Positions 51,004-58,699 of a stretch of 64,000 bases of DNA are shown here, piece by piece (within the stretch, counting starts at the first letter, position 1; the number at the start of each line of letters is the position of its first letter). Under the pieces are notes generated by a model that searched no databases, was not told where the DNA came from, and saw nothing but the letters and a program-made list of their open reading frames with translations. The position numbers and the translations under genes are program-made. This DNA comes from Curtobacterium sp. TC1. GTDB lineage: Bacteria; Actinomycetota; Actinomycetes; Actinomycetales; Microbacteriaceae. The stretch lies in the NCBI RefSeq assembly GCF_019844075.1, contig NZ_CP081964.1, forward strand, positions 2,914,001-2,978,000. The letters are read 5' to 3'.

Positions 51004-51579
51004 ATGGCGCTGCAGGACGACGACGCCACCGACGTCGGCGGAGACCGACGACTGCGGACCGCACTGCTGATCGTCGGCATCGTGGCGGTCCTCGTCGGCG
51101 TCGCATCGCTCGTGCTCCCACACGCGACACTGTTCGCGGTCGCATGGGTGTTCGGCGTCTACCTGCTGGTGTCCGGACTGTCGATGATCGTCCGTGCATT
51201 CGCCCGCGGGATCGGTACCGGCCACCGCATCGGCCTGGTCGTCCTCGGTGCACTGATCCTGGCCGGCGGCATCGTCGCGCTCGTCGCGCCGCCTGTCGGG
51301 GTGCGGTGGATCGCGTTCGTGATCGGCTTCGCATGGTTGCTCGAGGGCATCACGCTGCTCTACGCCCCGACACCGACGAACCGTGCGCTGACCATCGGTG
51401 CCGCGGTACTCAGCATCGTCATCGGCGTGCTCGTGATCAACCTGCCGTCCATCGGAGCAGCGCTCGCCGTCGTCGCGATCGCGGGCTTCCTGATCCTGTT
51501 CGGCATCGTGCAGATCGCACTCGGGATCACCCTCGGACGCGCTGACCGGTCCGAGCCGCCCGCCGGTAGAGCAGCCTGA
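51004..51579 (+). CDS. HdeD-like (DUF308) membrane protein
   Basis: 191 residues with six hydrophobic helices starting at about residue 18. LYLLVSGLSMIVRAFA-type and FAWLLEGITLLYA repeats match the duplicated DUF308 unit of HdeD-like proteins, linked to acid stress in enterics but unknown here. AGGGAAGGGCGG ahead of the ATG at 51004. Confidence 0.78.
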   Translation: MALQDDDATDVGGDRRLRTALLIVGIVAVLVGVASLVLPHATLFAVAWVFGVYLLVSGLSMIVRAFARGIGTGHRIGLVVLGALILAGGIVALVAPPVGVRWIAFVIGFAWLLEGITLLYAPTPTNRALTIGAAVLSIVIGVLVINLPSIGAALAVVAIAGFLILFGIVQIALGITLGRADRSEPPAGRAA

Positions 51580-51602
51580 CCACTGACTCCTAGGCTCGAC
51601 GG

Positions 51603-52058
51603 GTGGACGTCGCACTGCGGGACAGCATCTCCGAGGACATCGAGTGGCTCGTGGAACTGCGTGCGCAGGTCCTCCGCGCCGACCTGGAGCGTCTCGGCCG
51701 CTTCGACGCGGTCCGGGTCCGGCAACGGATGCGGGATGCCTTCGCGCCCGAGCACACCCGTGTCGTCGTGGTGGACGGCCGCGATGTCGGCTCGATCGCC
51801 ACGCGGATCGACGACCACACCCGCTGGGTCGAGCACTTCTACCTCGCTCCCGAGGTACAGGGGCGTGGCGTCGGATCGACCGTGCTCCGGAGCATCCTGT
51901 CCGAGGCCCACCCGGGTGCGACGCGACTGAACGTCCTGCAGGGCAGCGCCGCGCGACGACTCTACGAGCGGCACGGGTTCGTCGTCGACACCGAAGACGA
52001 CGTCGACGTCTTCATGACCCTGCGCGGTCCGGACCGAGCACGGTACGGAGCATCCTGA
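51603..52058 (+). CDS. GNAT acetyltransferase
   Basis: 151 residues. HFYLAPEVQGRGVGSTVLRSIL is the acetyl-CoA block, and LNVLQGSAARRLYERHGF the C-terminal block. GTG start. Its last 47 bases overlap the end of the convergent TetR gene. Substrate unknown. Confidence 0.82.
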   Translation: MDVALRDSISEDIEWLVELRAQVLRADLERLGRFDAVRVRQRMRDAFAPEHTRVVVVDGRDVGSIATRIDDHTRWVEHFYLAPEVQGRGVGSTVLRSILSEAHPGATRLNVLQGSAARRLYERHGFVVDTEDDVDVFMTLRGPDRARYGAS

Positions 52059-52587
52059 GCTGCTCGTCGACCACGTCGGCCATCCGGCGGTCGGCGGGGC
52101 CCGTGAGCCATGCTTCGAGTGCCAGGTGGAAGAGCATCACGGTCGTCTCCGCGATCACAGCGGATCCGGGCCGGTCGAGGCCCCGGGCGACGAACGCCGC
52201 ACGGACCGCGTCGGTGAGGTCAGCGCGCTTCCGGGCGTCGCGCTCCCGCAGTGAGGGCTCGGCCAACACCAGTCGCCGCACCGCACCGACCTGGTCGTGA
52301 TGCCCCTCGAACCGCCCGTCGGCGACCTGGCGGAGACCGTGCACGACGATGTCGAGCGGGTCGATCCCGGCCGGCGCGGCCTCGATGGCGGCTCGGGCGA
52401 GGTCGGGGATCTCGTCGCCGGCGAAGATCACCTCGCGCTTGTCGGCGAAGTACCGGAAGAAGGTCCGGGTGGTGAGCCCCGCACGTGCCGTGATCTGCGG
52501 CACGGTCGTCGCCGAGTAGCCCTGCTCGGCGAAGAGCTCGAAGGCAGCTCGCTCGAGTCGCCCTCGGGCATCCGGAGACCAACGCAT
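52012..52587 (-). CDS. TetR-family regulator
   Basis: 191 residues. N-terminal HTH with ATTVPQITARAGLTTRTFFRYFADKRE (ends ATTVPQIT and FRYFADKRE, about 26-52), then ligand-binding helices. Divergent from the quinone-oxidoreductase-like gene with two perfect 17-bp palindromes between, so it very likely represses that gene and itself. Confidence 0.9.
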   Translation of the reverse strand: MRWSPDARGRLERAAFELFAEQGYSATTVPQITARAGLTTRTFFRYFADKREVIFAGDEIPDLARAAIEAAPAGIDPLDIVVHGLRQVADGRFEGHHDQVGAVRRLVLAEPSLRERDARKRADLTDAVRAAFVARGLDRPGSAVIAETTVMLFHLALEAWLTGPADRRMADVVDEQLRMLRTVLGPDRAGS

Positions 52588-52605
52588 GGGTCAACAGTAG
52601 TGGTG

Positions 52606-52652
52606 ATGACACGCCGTGTCATGATTGAATGGTCGATGACACGTCGTGTCAT
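52606..52652. promoter_or_regulatory. Twin TetR operators
   Basis: ATGACACGCCGTGTCAT (52606-52622) and ATGACACGTCGTGTCAT (52636-52652) are near-identical palindromes, centres 30 bp apart. They sit 19 bp before the tetR start and 31 bp before the oxidoreductase start. Confidence 0.87.
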
Positions 52653-52682
52653 GACCCACTTCGAGCAAGGGATCCGGACACC

Positions 52683-53735
52683 ATGTCGTCAACGGACAAC
52701 GCAGCACTCTGGACCACGTCGACCGGGCGGTTCACCGTCGGCCCCGCGCCGGTCCCCCAGCTCGGCCCCGGCGAACTCGTCGTCCGGGCCGAAGCCGTCG
52801 CCGTGAACCCGGTCGACGCCGTCGGCGGACTCTTCCGACACCTGGTGTTCCCGAAGCTCCGGTTCCCGGCGGTGCTCGGGTCGGACGTCGCCGGCATCGT
52901 CGTCGCGACCGGCGCCGGCGTCGAGCGTTTCCGCGTGGGCGACCGGGTCGTCGGGCACGCAGCGGGGCAGGAGCAGCACCGGAACAGCTCCGCCGAAGGA
53001 GCCTTCCAGCACCAGGTCCTCCTGCTCGAACGTGTGACGACCTCGGTGCCGGACGACCTGCCCGTCGAGCAGGCAGCGGTCCTGCCGCTCGCCGTCTCGA
53101 CCGCAGCGGCCGGGCTCTTCGAACCGGACCAGCTCGCGCTGTCACTCCCGACGGCCGACGCATCCGAGCGCTCGGGGGTCGTCCTGGTGTGGGGCGCGTC
53201 GACGAGTGTCGGCGCCAACGCCGTCCAGCTCGCCCGGGCCGCCGGGTACGCCGTGATCGGCACCGCGTCGCCGAAGAACCACGGGTTCGTGCAGTCCCTC
53301 GGTGCCGAGGCCGTGTTCGACTACCGCGACGACGGTGCCGCACGTCGCGTCCTCGACGCACTCGCCGACCGCGAGCTCGCCGGTACCCTCGCCTTCGGCC
53401 AGGGCTCGCTGACCCGCACGCTCCCGATCGTCCGGGCAGCCACCGGGTCCGGCCGACTCGCTTCGGCGTACCCGACGCAGGTGACGACGATCCGTGCGCG
53501 GCTCGAGCGTCGACACGGCGTCCACGTCACCGCGATCTGGGGCGGCCGCCCGACCGAATCGGAGGTCGGCCCCGCGATCTACCGCGACCTCCTGCCCGAA
53601 GCACTCCGCACCGGTCGGTACCAGGCGACGCCGACCGCATCCGTCGTCGGATCCGGACTCGCCGCGATCCCGGAGGCCCTCGCCGAGCTCCGCGCCGGTG
53701 TCTCCGCCCGGAAGCTCGTCGTCACGCTCCCCTGA
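52683..53735 (+). CDS. Zinc-free MDR alcohol dehydrogenase/quinone reductase-like protein
   Basis: 350 residues. GroES-like part with GELVVRAEAVAVNPVDAV and SDVAGIVVATGAGVERFRVGDRVV; Rossmann part with VVLVWGASTSVGANAVQLARAAGY. Catalytic zinc ligands are absent. Close in style to NADPH-dependent quinone or enoyl reductases induced by electrophiles. Under control of the divergent TetR gene. ATG 52683 chosen. Confidence 0.87.
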   Translation: MSSTDNAALWTTSTGRFTVGPAPVPQLGPGELVVRAEAVAVNPVDAVGGLFRHLVFPKLRFPAVLGSDVAGIVVATGAGVERFRVGDRVVGHAAGQEQHRNSSAEGAFQHQVLLLERVTTSVPDDLPVEQAAVLPLAVSTAAAGLFEPDQLALSLPTADASERSGVVLVWGASTSVGANAVQLARAAGYAVIGTASPKNHGFVQSLGAEAVFDYRDDGAARRVLDALADRELAGTLAFGQGSLTRTLPIVRAATGSGRLASAYPTQVTTIRARLERRHGVHVTAIWGGRPTESEVGPAIYRDLLPEALRTGRYQATPTASVVGSGLAAIPEALAELRAGVSARKLVVTLP

Positions 53736-53753
53736 CCCGGTAGCGTCAGCGAC

Positions 53754-54569
53754 GTGACCGATGCCGACGTGCCCGACGACGAGACCTTCCGCTTCACGAT
53801 GTCGGGCGGCGGCACGCCACGGGGCCACCTGCAGGATCCGAGCTCCGTGACCCTGCACCTCGATCCGCGGCGCATCGGCGACGCGGCCCGGGGCAAGGAG
53901 ATGTTCACCCGGGCGATGGACCAGCAGCACACGGCGCTGACGGCGTACGCTGCGGCACTCGATGCCGCCGACGGCGACGTGACTGCCCCGGCGGTGCAGG
54001 ACGCCGCGACCGCACTCCACGAGGCACTCCAGTTCCTCCCGATCGCCCACACCGTGTACACGGGCGTCGGCTTCCCCACGGCGCGCATCGGGGACGGCTC
54101 CCGCCCGCCCGCACTGCGACCGGAACTCGGCGAGCGCGCCTTCGGCGTCCACCCGGACATGCTCACGGCGATCCACGGGGACACCTCGCAGCGCTGGGAG
54201 CTCGCGTGCGAAGAGGACATCCCCCTCGCCGTCGAGATCACTCTGGCGACCGACCCGGACGAGAACGTGCGGTCCGCGTTCCTGTCCGGAACCACCCGGT
54301 CACGAACCGTCGTCCTGCTCATGGAACAGCGAGAGACCGACCCAGACGTGCTCGAACAGCTCGCCCAGCAGAGCTACGCCAGCCCCGAGCGGAAGTTCCC
54401 CCTGCCGCTCGCCGACCTCGTTCCCCGAGAACTGGACGGTCTCTGGGAGCTCCTCGGTCTCGACGACCGGGCCGTCGCGCTCGCGAAGGCCCGCTGGGCA
54501 CGAGCGCAGGAAGGCGACGAGCGCATCACGGTCGGCGACGCGCTCCGCGAGATCGGCGCGGTCAGCTGA
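53754..54569 (+). CDS. Hypothetical protein with repeat-like helical C-terminus
   Basis: 271 residues, soluble, GTG start. I do not recognise the family. Residues about 155-215 (ITLATDPDENVRSAFLSG, VLLMEQRETDPDVLEQLAQQ) resemble helical leucine-rich-variant or HEAT-like repeats. Follows the oxidoreductase gene by 18 bp, so it may be cotranscribed and TetR-controlled. Last 8 bases overlap the convergent GNAT gene. Confidence 0.6.
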   Translation: MTDADVPDDETFRFTMSGGGTPRGHLQDPSSVTLHLDPRRIGDAARGKEMFTRAMDQQHTALTAYAAALDAADGDVTAPAVQDAATALHEALQFLPIAHTVYTGVGFPTARIGDGSRPPALRPELGERAFGVHPDMLTAIHGDTSQRWELACEEDIPLAVEITLATDPDENVRSAFLSGTTRSRTVVLLMEQRETDPDVLEQLAQQSYASPERKFPLPLADLVPRELDGLWELLGLDDRAVALAKARWARAQEGDERITVGDALREIGAVS

Positions 54570-55032
54570 GCGGCTTCGCGTACCAGCGGTCCGAGTACGG
54601 GTCCGCGTTGAACGGGGCGACCCGGACGAACCCGAGCCGTTCGTAGAGCGCACAGGCCTCGGCGAGATCGGCGCGGGTGTCCAGGCGCAACGACGTGATC
54701 CCGCGTGCCCGGCAGCGGCCCTCGACGTGGCGCAGCAGCGCCGAACCGACACCTCGGCCGCGGTACTCCGGCAGCGTGAAGACCTTCGTCAGCTCGCCGA
54801 CGTCGCGCACGAAGCGCACGCCGGCGCAGGCGATCGCCGCTCCCCCGTCGACGGCGACGACGAACAGCCCGGAGTCCCCCTGCAGGTCGTCGAACGGCTC
54901 GTCGAGCACCGCGCGGTCGACCTCGGCCGACGTCGCCGACCGCCCGTACCACCGCGACGCGACCTCGGTCAGGTAGGCCCGCACGATCGCGTCGGCCCGG
55001 CCTGCGCCGGGTCGCTCCGTCTCGAAGATCAC
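54562..55032 (-). CDS. GNAT acetyltransferase
   Basis: 156 residues. TLPEYRGRGVGSALLRHVE is the acetyl-CoA block, SLRLDTRADLAEACALYERLGF the rest. I use GTG 55032 because a purine-rich GAAGGGGG tract sits just before it; a GTG at 55059 would place the nine-G run inside the coding region. The run may vary in length. Confidence 0.8.
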   Translation of the reverse strand: MIFETERPGAGRADAIVRAYLTEVASRWYGRSATSAEVDRAVLDEPFDDLQGDSGLFVVAVDGGAAIACAGVRFVRDVGELTKVFTLPEYRGRGVGSALLRHVEGRCRARGITSLRLDTRADLAEACALYERLGFVRVAPFNADPYSDRWYAKPLS

Positions 55033-55036
55033 CGCG

Positions 55037-55045
55037 CCCCCCCCC
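55037..55045 (-). promoter_or_regulatory. G9 homopolymer in the ribosome-binding site
   Basis: Nine G residues on the minus strand just before the GNAT start. This is the only such long homopolymer I noticed in the window. Slippage would change ribosome-site spacing, or shift frame if the upstream GTG is used. Confidence 0.7.
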
Positions 55046-55097
55046 TTCGATCGGCACACCGTTCAAGCCTTCCCGGGCCCGGTCGGCGACCAGCTGC

Positions 55098-55137
55098 GGA
55101 CGGGAGGCGCGGGGCGGGCCCGCACCGGGCCTCCCGG
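55098..55137. terminator. Hairpin with CCGGG-CCT-CCCGG core after sufU
   Basis: GGACGGGAGGC at 55098 can pair with the GCCTCCCGGTC half at 55130, and CCGGG-CCT-CCCGG (55125-55137) folds alone. It is downstream of the minus-strand sufU gene. Confidence 0.6.
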
Positions 55138-55172
55138 TCGGTCGGTGGTCGCGATCGCGAGCCGCACCCGGC

Positions 55173-55622
55173 TCAGCGGGACGCGGTCGCCTCGCGCGCG
55201 GCGGCTTCCGCCGCGACCCAGGCGAGCATGCCGCACTTGACGCGCATGACGAACTTGGAGACGCCGTGGAAGGCGACGAGGTCCTCGAGGACGTCCTCGT
55301 CGGGCTCACCGACGCCACGTGAACGCATCATGGTGCGGAACTCCTCGGTCAGTGCCAGGAACTCGGGCACCGTGCGGCCGACGGCCATGTCGGTGAGGAC
55401 CGATGCCGAGGCCATCGAGATCGAGCAGCCGTCACCCTGCCAGGCGAGCCCGGCGATGCGGTCGGTGCCGGGATCGAGCCGCAGGCTGACCGTGATCTCG
55501 TCGCCGCACGTGGGGTTCCGGTCGAAGTGCGAGGCGTCCGCGTCCGGCATCGCACCGTCGCCGTGCCGCGCCTTGGCGTGGTCGAGGATGACCTGCTGGT
55601 ACAGGCTGTCGAGGGCGTTCAC
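55173..55622 (-). CDS. sufU: SufU-type sulfur-transfer/Fe-S assembly protein
   Basis: 149 residues. Three zinc/sulfur-binding cysteines: NPTCGDE, GDGCSIS and RVKCGMLAW, the SufU layout. Takes persulfide sulfur from SufS for iron-sulfur cluster assembly. GTG start overlaps sufS stop (GTGA). The rest of the SUF operon is not beside it, so it must be elsewhere. Confidence 0.93.
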   Translation of the reverse strand: MNALDSLYQQVILDHAKARHGDGAMPDADASHFDRNPTCGDEITVSLRLDPGTDRIAGLAWQGDGCSISMASASVLTDMAVGRTVPEFLALTEEFRTMMRSRGVGEPDEDVLEDLVAFHGVSKFVMRVKCGMLAWVAAEAAAREATASR

Positions 55623-56920
55623 GCGGTCGCTCCGAAGTAGTCGCGGATCTCGGCGACGGCTGCGAGGAACCGGTCGACGTCGTGCTCGGTCGTGTACACG
55701 TACGTGCTGGCACGGCTGGTGGCGACCAGGCCGAGGCGGCGGTGCAGCGGCTGCGCGCAGTGGTGCCCCGAGCGGACGGCGATGCCCTGCGCGTCGAGGT
55801 ACTGCGACACGTCGTGGGCGTGCACCCCGTCGACGTCGAACGACACCAGGCCCGATCGCGGGACGCCGACCGGCGGACCGACCACGCGGATGCCCGGTAC
55901 GGCGGCCAGACCGTCGAGCATGCGGCGGGCGAGGTGCTCCTCGTGTGCGCGGACCCGCTCCATGCCGATGCCCTGCAGGTAGCGGACCGCCTCGGCCAGG
56001 GCGACGGCCTGCGACACGGGCTGCGTACCGGCCTCGAACCGCTCGGGTGCCGGCATGAACTCCGACGCCTCCATGGTCACGGTGGTGATCATGGAACCGC
56101 CGGTGCGGAACGGCGGCAGCGCGTTCAGCAGTTCGCTGCGCCCCCAGAGCACGCCGATGCCGTTCGGACCGAGCATCTTGTGGCCGGAGAACGCGGCGAA
56201 GTCGACGCCGAGCTGTTGCACGTCGAGCGGCCGGTGCGGCGCGGACTGGCAGGCGTCGAGGACGACCAGGGCACCGCGGGCGTGGGCGAGACCGACGATC
56301 TGCTCGACCGGGGCGACCATGCCCGTGACGTTCGAGACGTGGGCGAACGCGACGACCTTCGTGCGGTCGGTGATCAGGGCGGCGGCGTCCTCCGCGGTCC
56401 AGGTGCCGTCGTCGGCGACCGGGACCCAGCGGAGCGTCGCACCGGTCAGGGCGGCGAGCTCCTGCCAGGGCACGAGGTTCGCGTGGTGCTCGGCCTCGGT
56501 CACCAGGATCTCGTCACCGGGTCCGATGCGGAAGCGAGCGGCGTCGACTCCGCCACGGCCCCGGCTGGCGTTCGCGATGCCGTACGCGACGAGGTTGAGG
56601 GCGTCGGTGGCGTTCGCGGTCCACACGACCTCGCTCGGCCCGGCAGCGCCGATGAAGTCGGCGACGGTGGCGCGGGCGTCCTCGTAGGCGTCGGTGCTCA
56701 GCGCCGCGAGCGTGTGCGCCCCGCGGTGGACGGCGGCGTTGTCGTGCTCGAGGAACCGGCGTTCGGCGTCGAGGACCTGGGTCGGCCGTTCGGCCGTCGC
56801 CCCGGAGTCCAGGTACGCCAGCGGTTGCCCGTTCACGTCCTGCGCGAGGATCGGGAAGTCCGACTTGATCGTCTCGACCTCGGCCTCGGTGAGCGGCTGG
56901 TTCGGCGCCACGACTGTCAC
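55619..56920 (-). CDS. sufS: SufS-type cysteine desulfurase
   Basis: 433 residues. PLP Lys in FSGHKMLGPNG, catalytic Cys in RSGHHCAQPLH, with EAEHHANLVPWQELA and AYLDSGAT typical of group II desulfurases. Removes sulfur from cysteine and passes it to SufU, which is coupled 3' to it. CAGGAGGACG ahead of the GTG at 56920. Confidence 0.94.
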   Translation of the reverse strand: MTVVAPNQPLTEAEVETIKSDFPILAQDVNGQPLAYLDSGATAERPTQVLDAERRFLEHDNAAVHRGAHTLAALSTDAYEDARATVADFIGAAGPSEVVWTANATDALNLVAYGIANASRGRGGVDAARFRIGPGDEILVTEAEHHANLVPWQELAALTGATLRWVPVADDGTWTAEDAAALITDRTKVVAFAHVSNVTGMVAPVEQIVGLAHARGALVVLDACQSAPHRPLDVQQLGVDFAAFSGHKMLGPNGIGVLWGRSELLNALPPFRTGGSMITTVTMEASEFMPAPERFEAGTQPVSQAVALAEAVRYLQGIGMERVRAHEEHLARRMLDGLAAVPGIRVVGPPVGVPRSGLVSFDVDGVHAHDVSQYLDAQGIAVRSGHHCAQPLHRRLGLVATSRASTYVYTTEHDVDRFLAAVAEIRDYFGATA

Positions 56921-57001
56921 GTCTCGTCCTCCTGGTGTTGCTGTCCGGAGCAACCCGTCAATGGTGGCCGTTGTTCCCGACGGCGTCCAGTCGGCACGGG
57001 A

Positions 57002-57033
57002 ACGGCCCAGGACCACGCCGGGTCCTGGGCCGT
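57002..57033 (-). terminator. Strong hairpin after the MT0933-like gene
   Basis: Perfect 13-bp arms ACGGCCCAGGACC (57002-57014) and GGTCCTGGGCCGT (57021-57033), loop ACGCCG, 13 bases past the stop. Confidence 0.85.
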
Positions 57034-57046
57034 CGTACCGTACGGG

Positions 57047-57259
57047 CTACTCGTTGCCGATCTTCTCGTCCGCAGCGTCGCGGGCGCCGTCGATCTTGTC
57101 GTCGTACTTGCCGCCGGTGGCCTTCTTGACCGCGTCGGCGACGCCACCGAGGACCTTGTCGCTGATGTCCTCGGCCTTCTCGCTCTTCAGGGCGTCCTGG
57201 ACCTTGTTGTCCTTCAGGAAGTCCTGGGCCTTCTTCGTGATGTCGTCGAACCCCGCCAT
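57047..57259 (-). CDS. MT0933-like small antitoxin-type protein
   Basis: 70 residues, highly charged and helical, with KAQDFLKDNK at the start and GGKYDDKIDGARDAADEKIG at the end, the pattern of the MT0933-like family annotated as antitoxins in mycobacteria. No toxin gene is adjacent, so the antitoxin label is only by family. GAGGAG before the ATG at 57259; strong terminator after. Confidence 0.75.
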   Translation of the reverse strand: MAGFDDITKKAQDFLKDNKVQDALKSEKAEDISDKVLGGVADAVKKATGGKYDDKIDGARDAADEKIGNE

Positions 57260-57355
57260 GGCCTGCTCCTCAGCTCGGTGCGGAGCCCGTCGCTCCGTCA
57301 TGCCGCAGATGGTAGGCCGCGCAGCCGTCGTCCGCCCCGGAACGTGACGGAGTGT

Positions 57356-58639
57356 TCACACCATCTGGGCGCTGCGTCGACGTGCCAGGACGTAGCCGAC
57401 CGCGACCGCCCCGGACACCGCGAGGAGTGACGGGATGAGGATGTCGGTGCCCTCCTGCGTGAACTCGACCACCAGGACGAGCGCGGTGAACGGGGCCCGC
57501 ATCGTGGTCGCCAGGAACGCCGCGGCGCCGACGAAGGCGAACGCTGCCAGGCCCGGACCGTCGGCCGGCCAGAGCAGGAGCCACGCGCCGCCGAGGCCGC
57601 CGCCGATCGCCGAACCGATCGCGATCGAGGGCGTCAGGGCGCCACCGACCGCGCCGGCACCGATGGTGGCCGAGGTGGTGATGGTGCGGACGATGCCGAG
57701 CAGCAGGAGCAGCACGATGGGAGCCAGTCCGGCGACGGTGCCGTCGTCCAGCGAGGCGTTCATCGCGACGAGGCCCAGTGCCCGCCCGTTGCCGAGGATC
57801 TCGGGGAACGGCACGGCGATGAGCCCGACCATCGCGAACACCACCGGCAGCACGACGAGCAGGTGCCATCCCTTGGGAGCGATGCCCTGCAGCCGGTTGG
57901 TGAGCTTCACGAACCCGACGCCGGCCAGGCCGAGGACGGGCCCGACGATGATCGCCCAGACGAGCAGCGACGGCGACATGTGCATGGCCGGCACGTGGTA
58001 GAGCACCTCGTCCGGGATCACGAGCCGGGCGACGAACGCGGCGACGGCACTCGTGGCGAACGCGGGCAGGGCCGTGGCGAAGCTGATCTCGCCGAGCAGG
58101 ACCTCGACGGCGAACAGCGCCCCACCGAGCGGGACGTCGTACACCGCGGCGAGACCCGCCGCCGCTCCGCAGGCGACCAGGATCTTCGTCTCGCGCGGGG
58201 TGAGCCCCGCACGGCGGGTGACGAGCTGGGAGAGCCAGGCGCCGACCTCGCGCGGGGCGACCTCCTTGCCGATCGAGGCGCCGAGACCGACCGCCAGGAT
58301 CTGCACGCCGGCGTTCGCCAGGGTCGCGAGCGCGGGCATCCGCTTGCCGTTGACCGCGGCGGTGACCGACACGATCGGGCGCCCCCAGCGCCGGAGCGCC
58401 CACCAGGCGAAGCCCGTCAGGACACCGGCGGCCACGAGCGCGAGGAACCGGTTCAGCGCCGAGGGCGCGTCCGCCGCCTCGAGGTGCCCGCCGAAACCGT
58501 AGCCGAAGGCCACGAACTGGATGAGCTGCAGGGCGAGCCACACGGCGATGCCGGCGATGCCCCCGGAGACGCCCACCAGGGCGGTGACGACTGCGAGCTT
58601 GAGCGCCCAGACGGGGGTCGCGTGTCCGGAGCGCGGCAT
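57356..58639 (-). CDS. ClC-family chloride channel/transporter
   Basis: 427 residues, about 10-12 membrane helices. GASIGKEVAPREVGAWL is the variant of the GREGP filter motif, and the TSATIGAGAVGGALTPSIAIGSAIGG block is the GxFxP-like region. Short, without a CBS domain. Substrate may be chloride or fluoride; filter residues differ from the standard. ATG 58639 is chosen over the 58672 start because the latter overlaps the hairpin. Confidence 0.85.
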   Translation of the reverse strand: MPRSGHATPVWALKLAVVTALVGVSGGIAGIAVWLALQLIQFVAFGYGFGGHLEAADAPSALNRFLALVAAGVLTGFAWWALRRWGRPIVSVTAAVNGKRMPALATLANAGVQILAVGLGASIGKEVAPREVGAWLSQLVTRRAGLTPRETKILVACGAAAGLAAVYDVPLGGALFAVEVLLGEISFATALPAFATSAVAAFVARLVIPDEVLYHVPAMHMSPSLLVWAIIVGPVLGLAGVGFVKLTNRLQGIAPKGWHLLVVLPVVFAMVGLIAVPFPEILGNGRALGLVAMNASLDDGTVAGLAPIVLLLLLGIVRTITTSATIGAGAVGGALTPSIAIGSAIGGGLGGAWLLLWPADGPGLAAFAFVGAAAFLATTMRAPFTALVLVVEFTQEGTDILIPSLLAVSGAVAVGYVLARRRSAQMV

Positions 58640-58671
58640 GTCGAGAACCCTAGCGGCTCCGATCGCCGACA

Positions 58672-58684
58672 CCGGGCCTCCCGG
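58672..58684. terminator. CCGGG-CCT-CCCGG hairpin after corA
   Basis: Perfect 5-bp arms around CCT, 15 bases past the corA stop and 33 bases before the ClC start. One of the recurring cores. Confidence 0.6.
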
Positions 58685-58699
58685 TCGTCCTGCCTGCCG

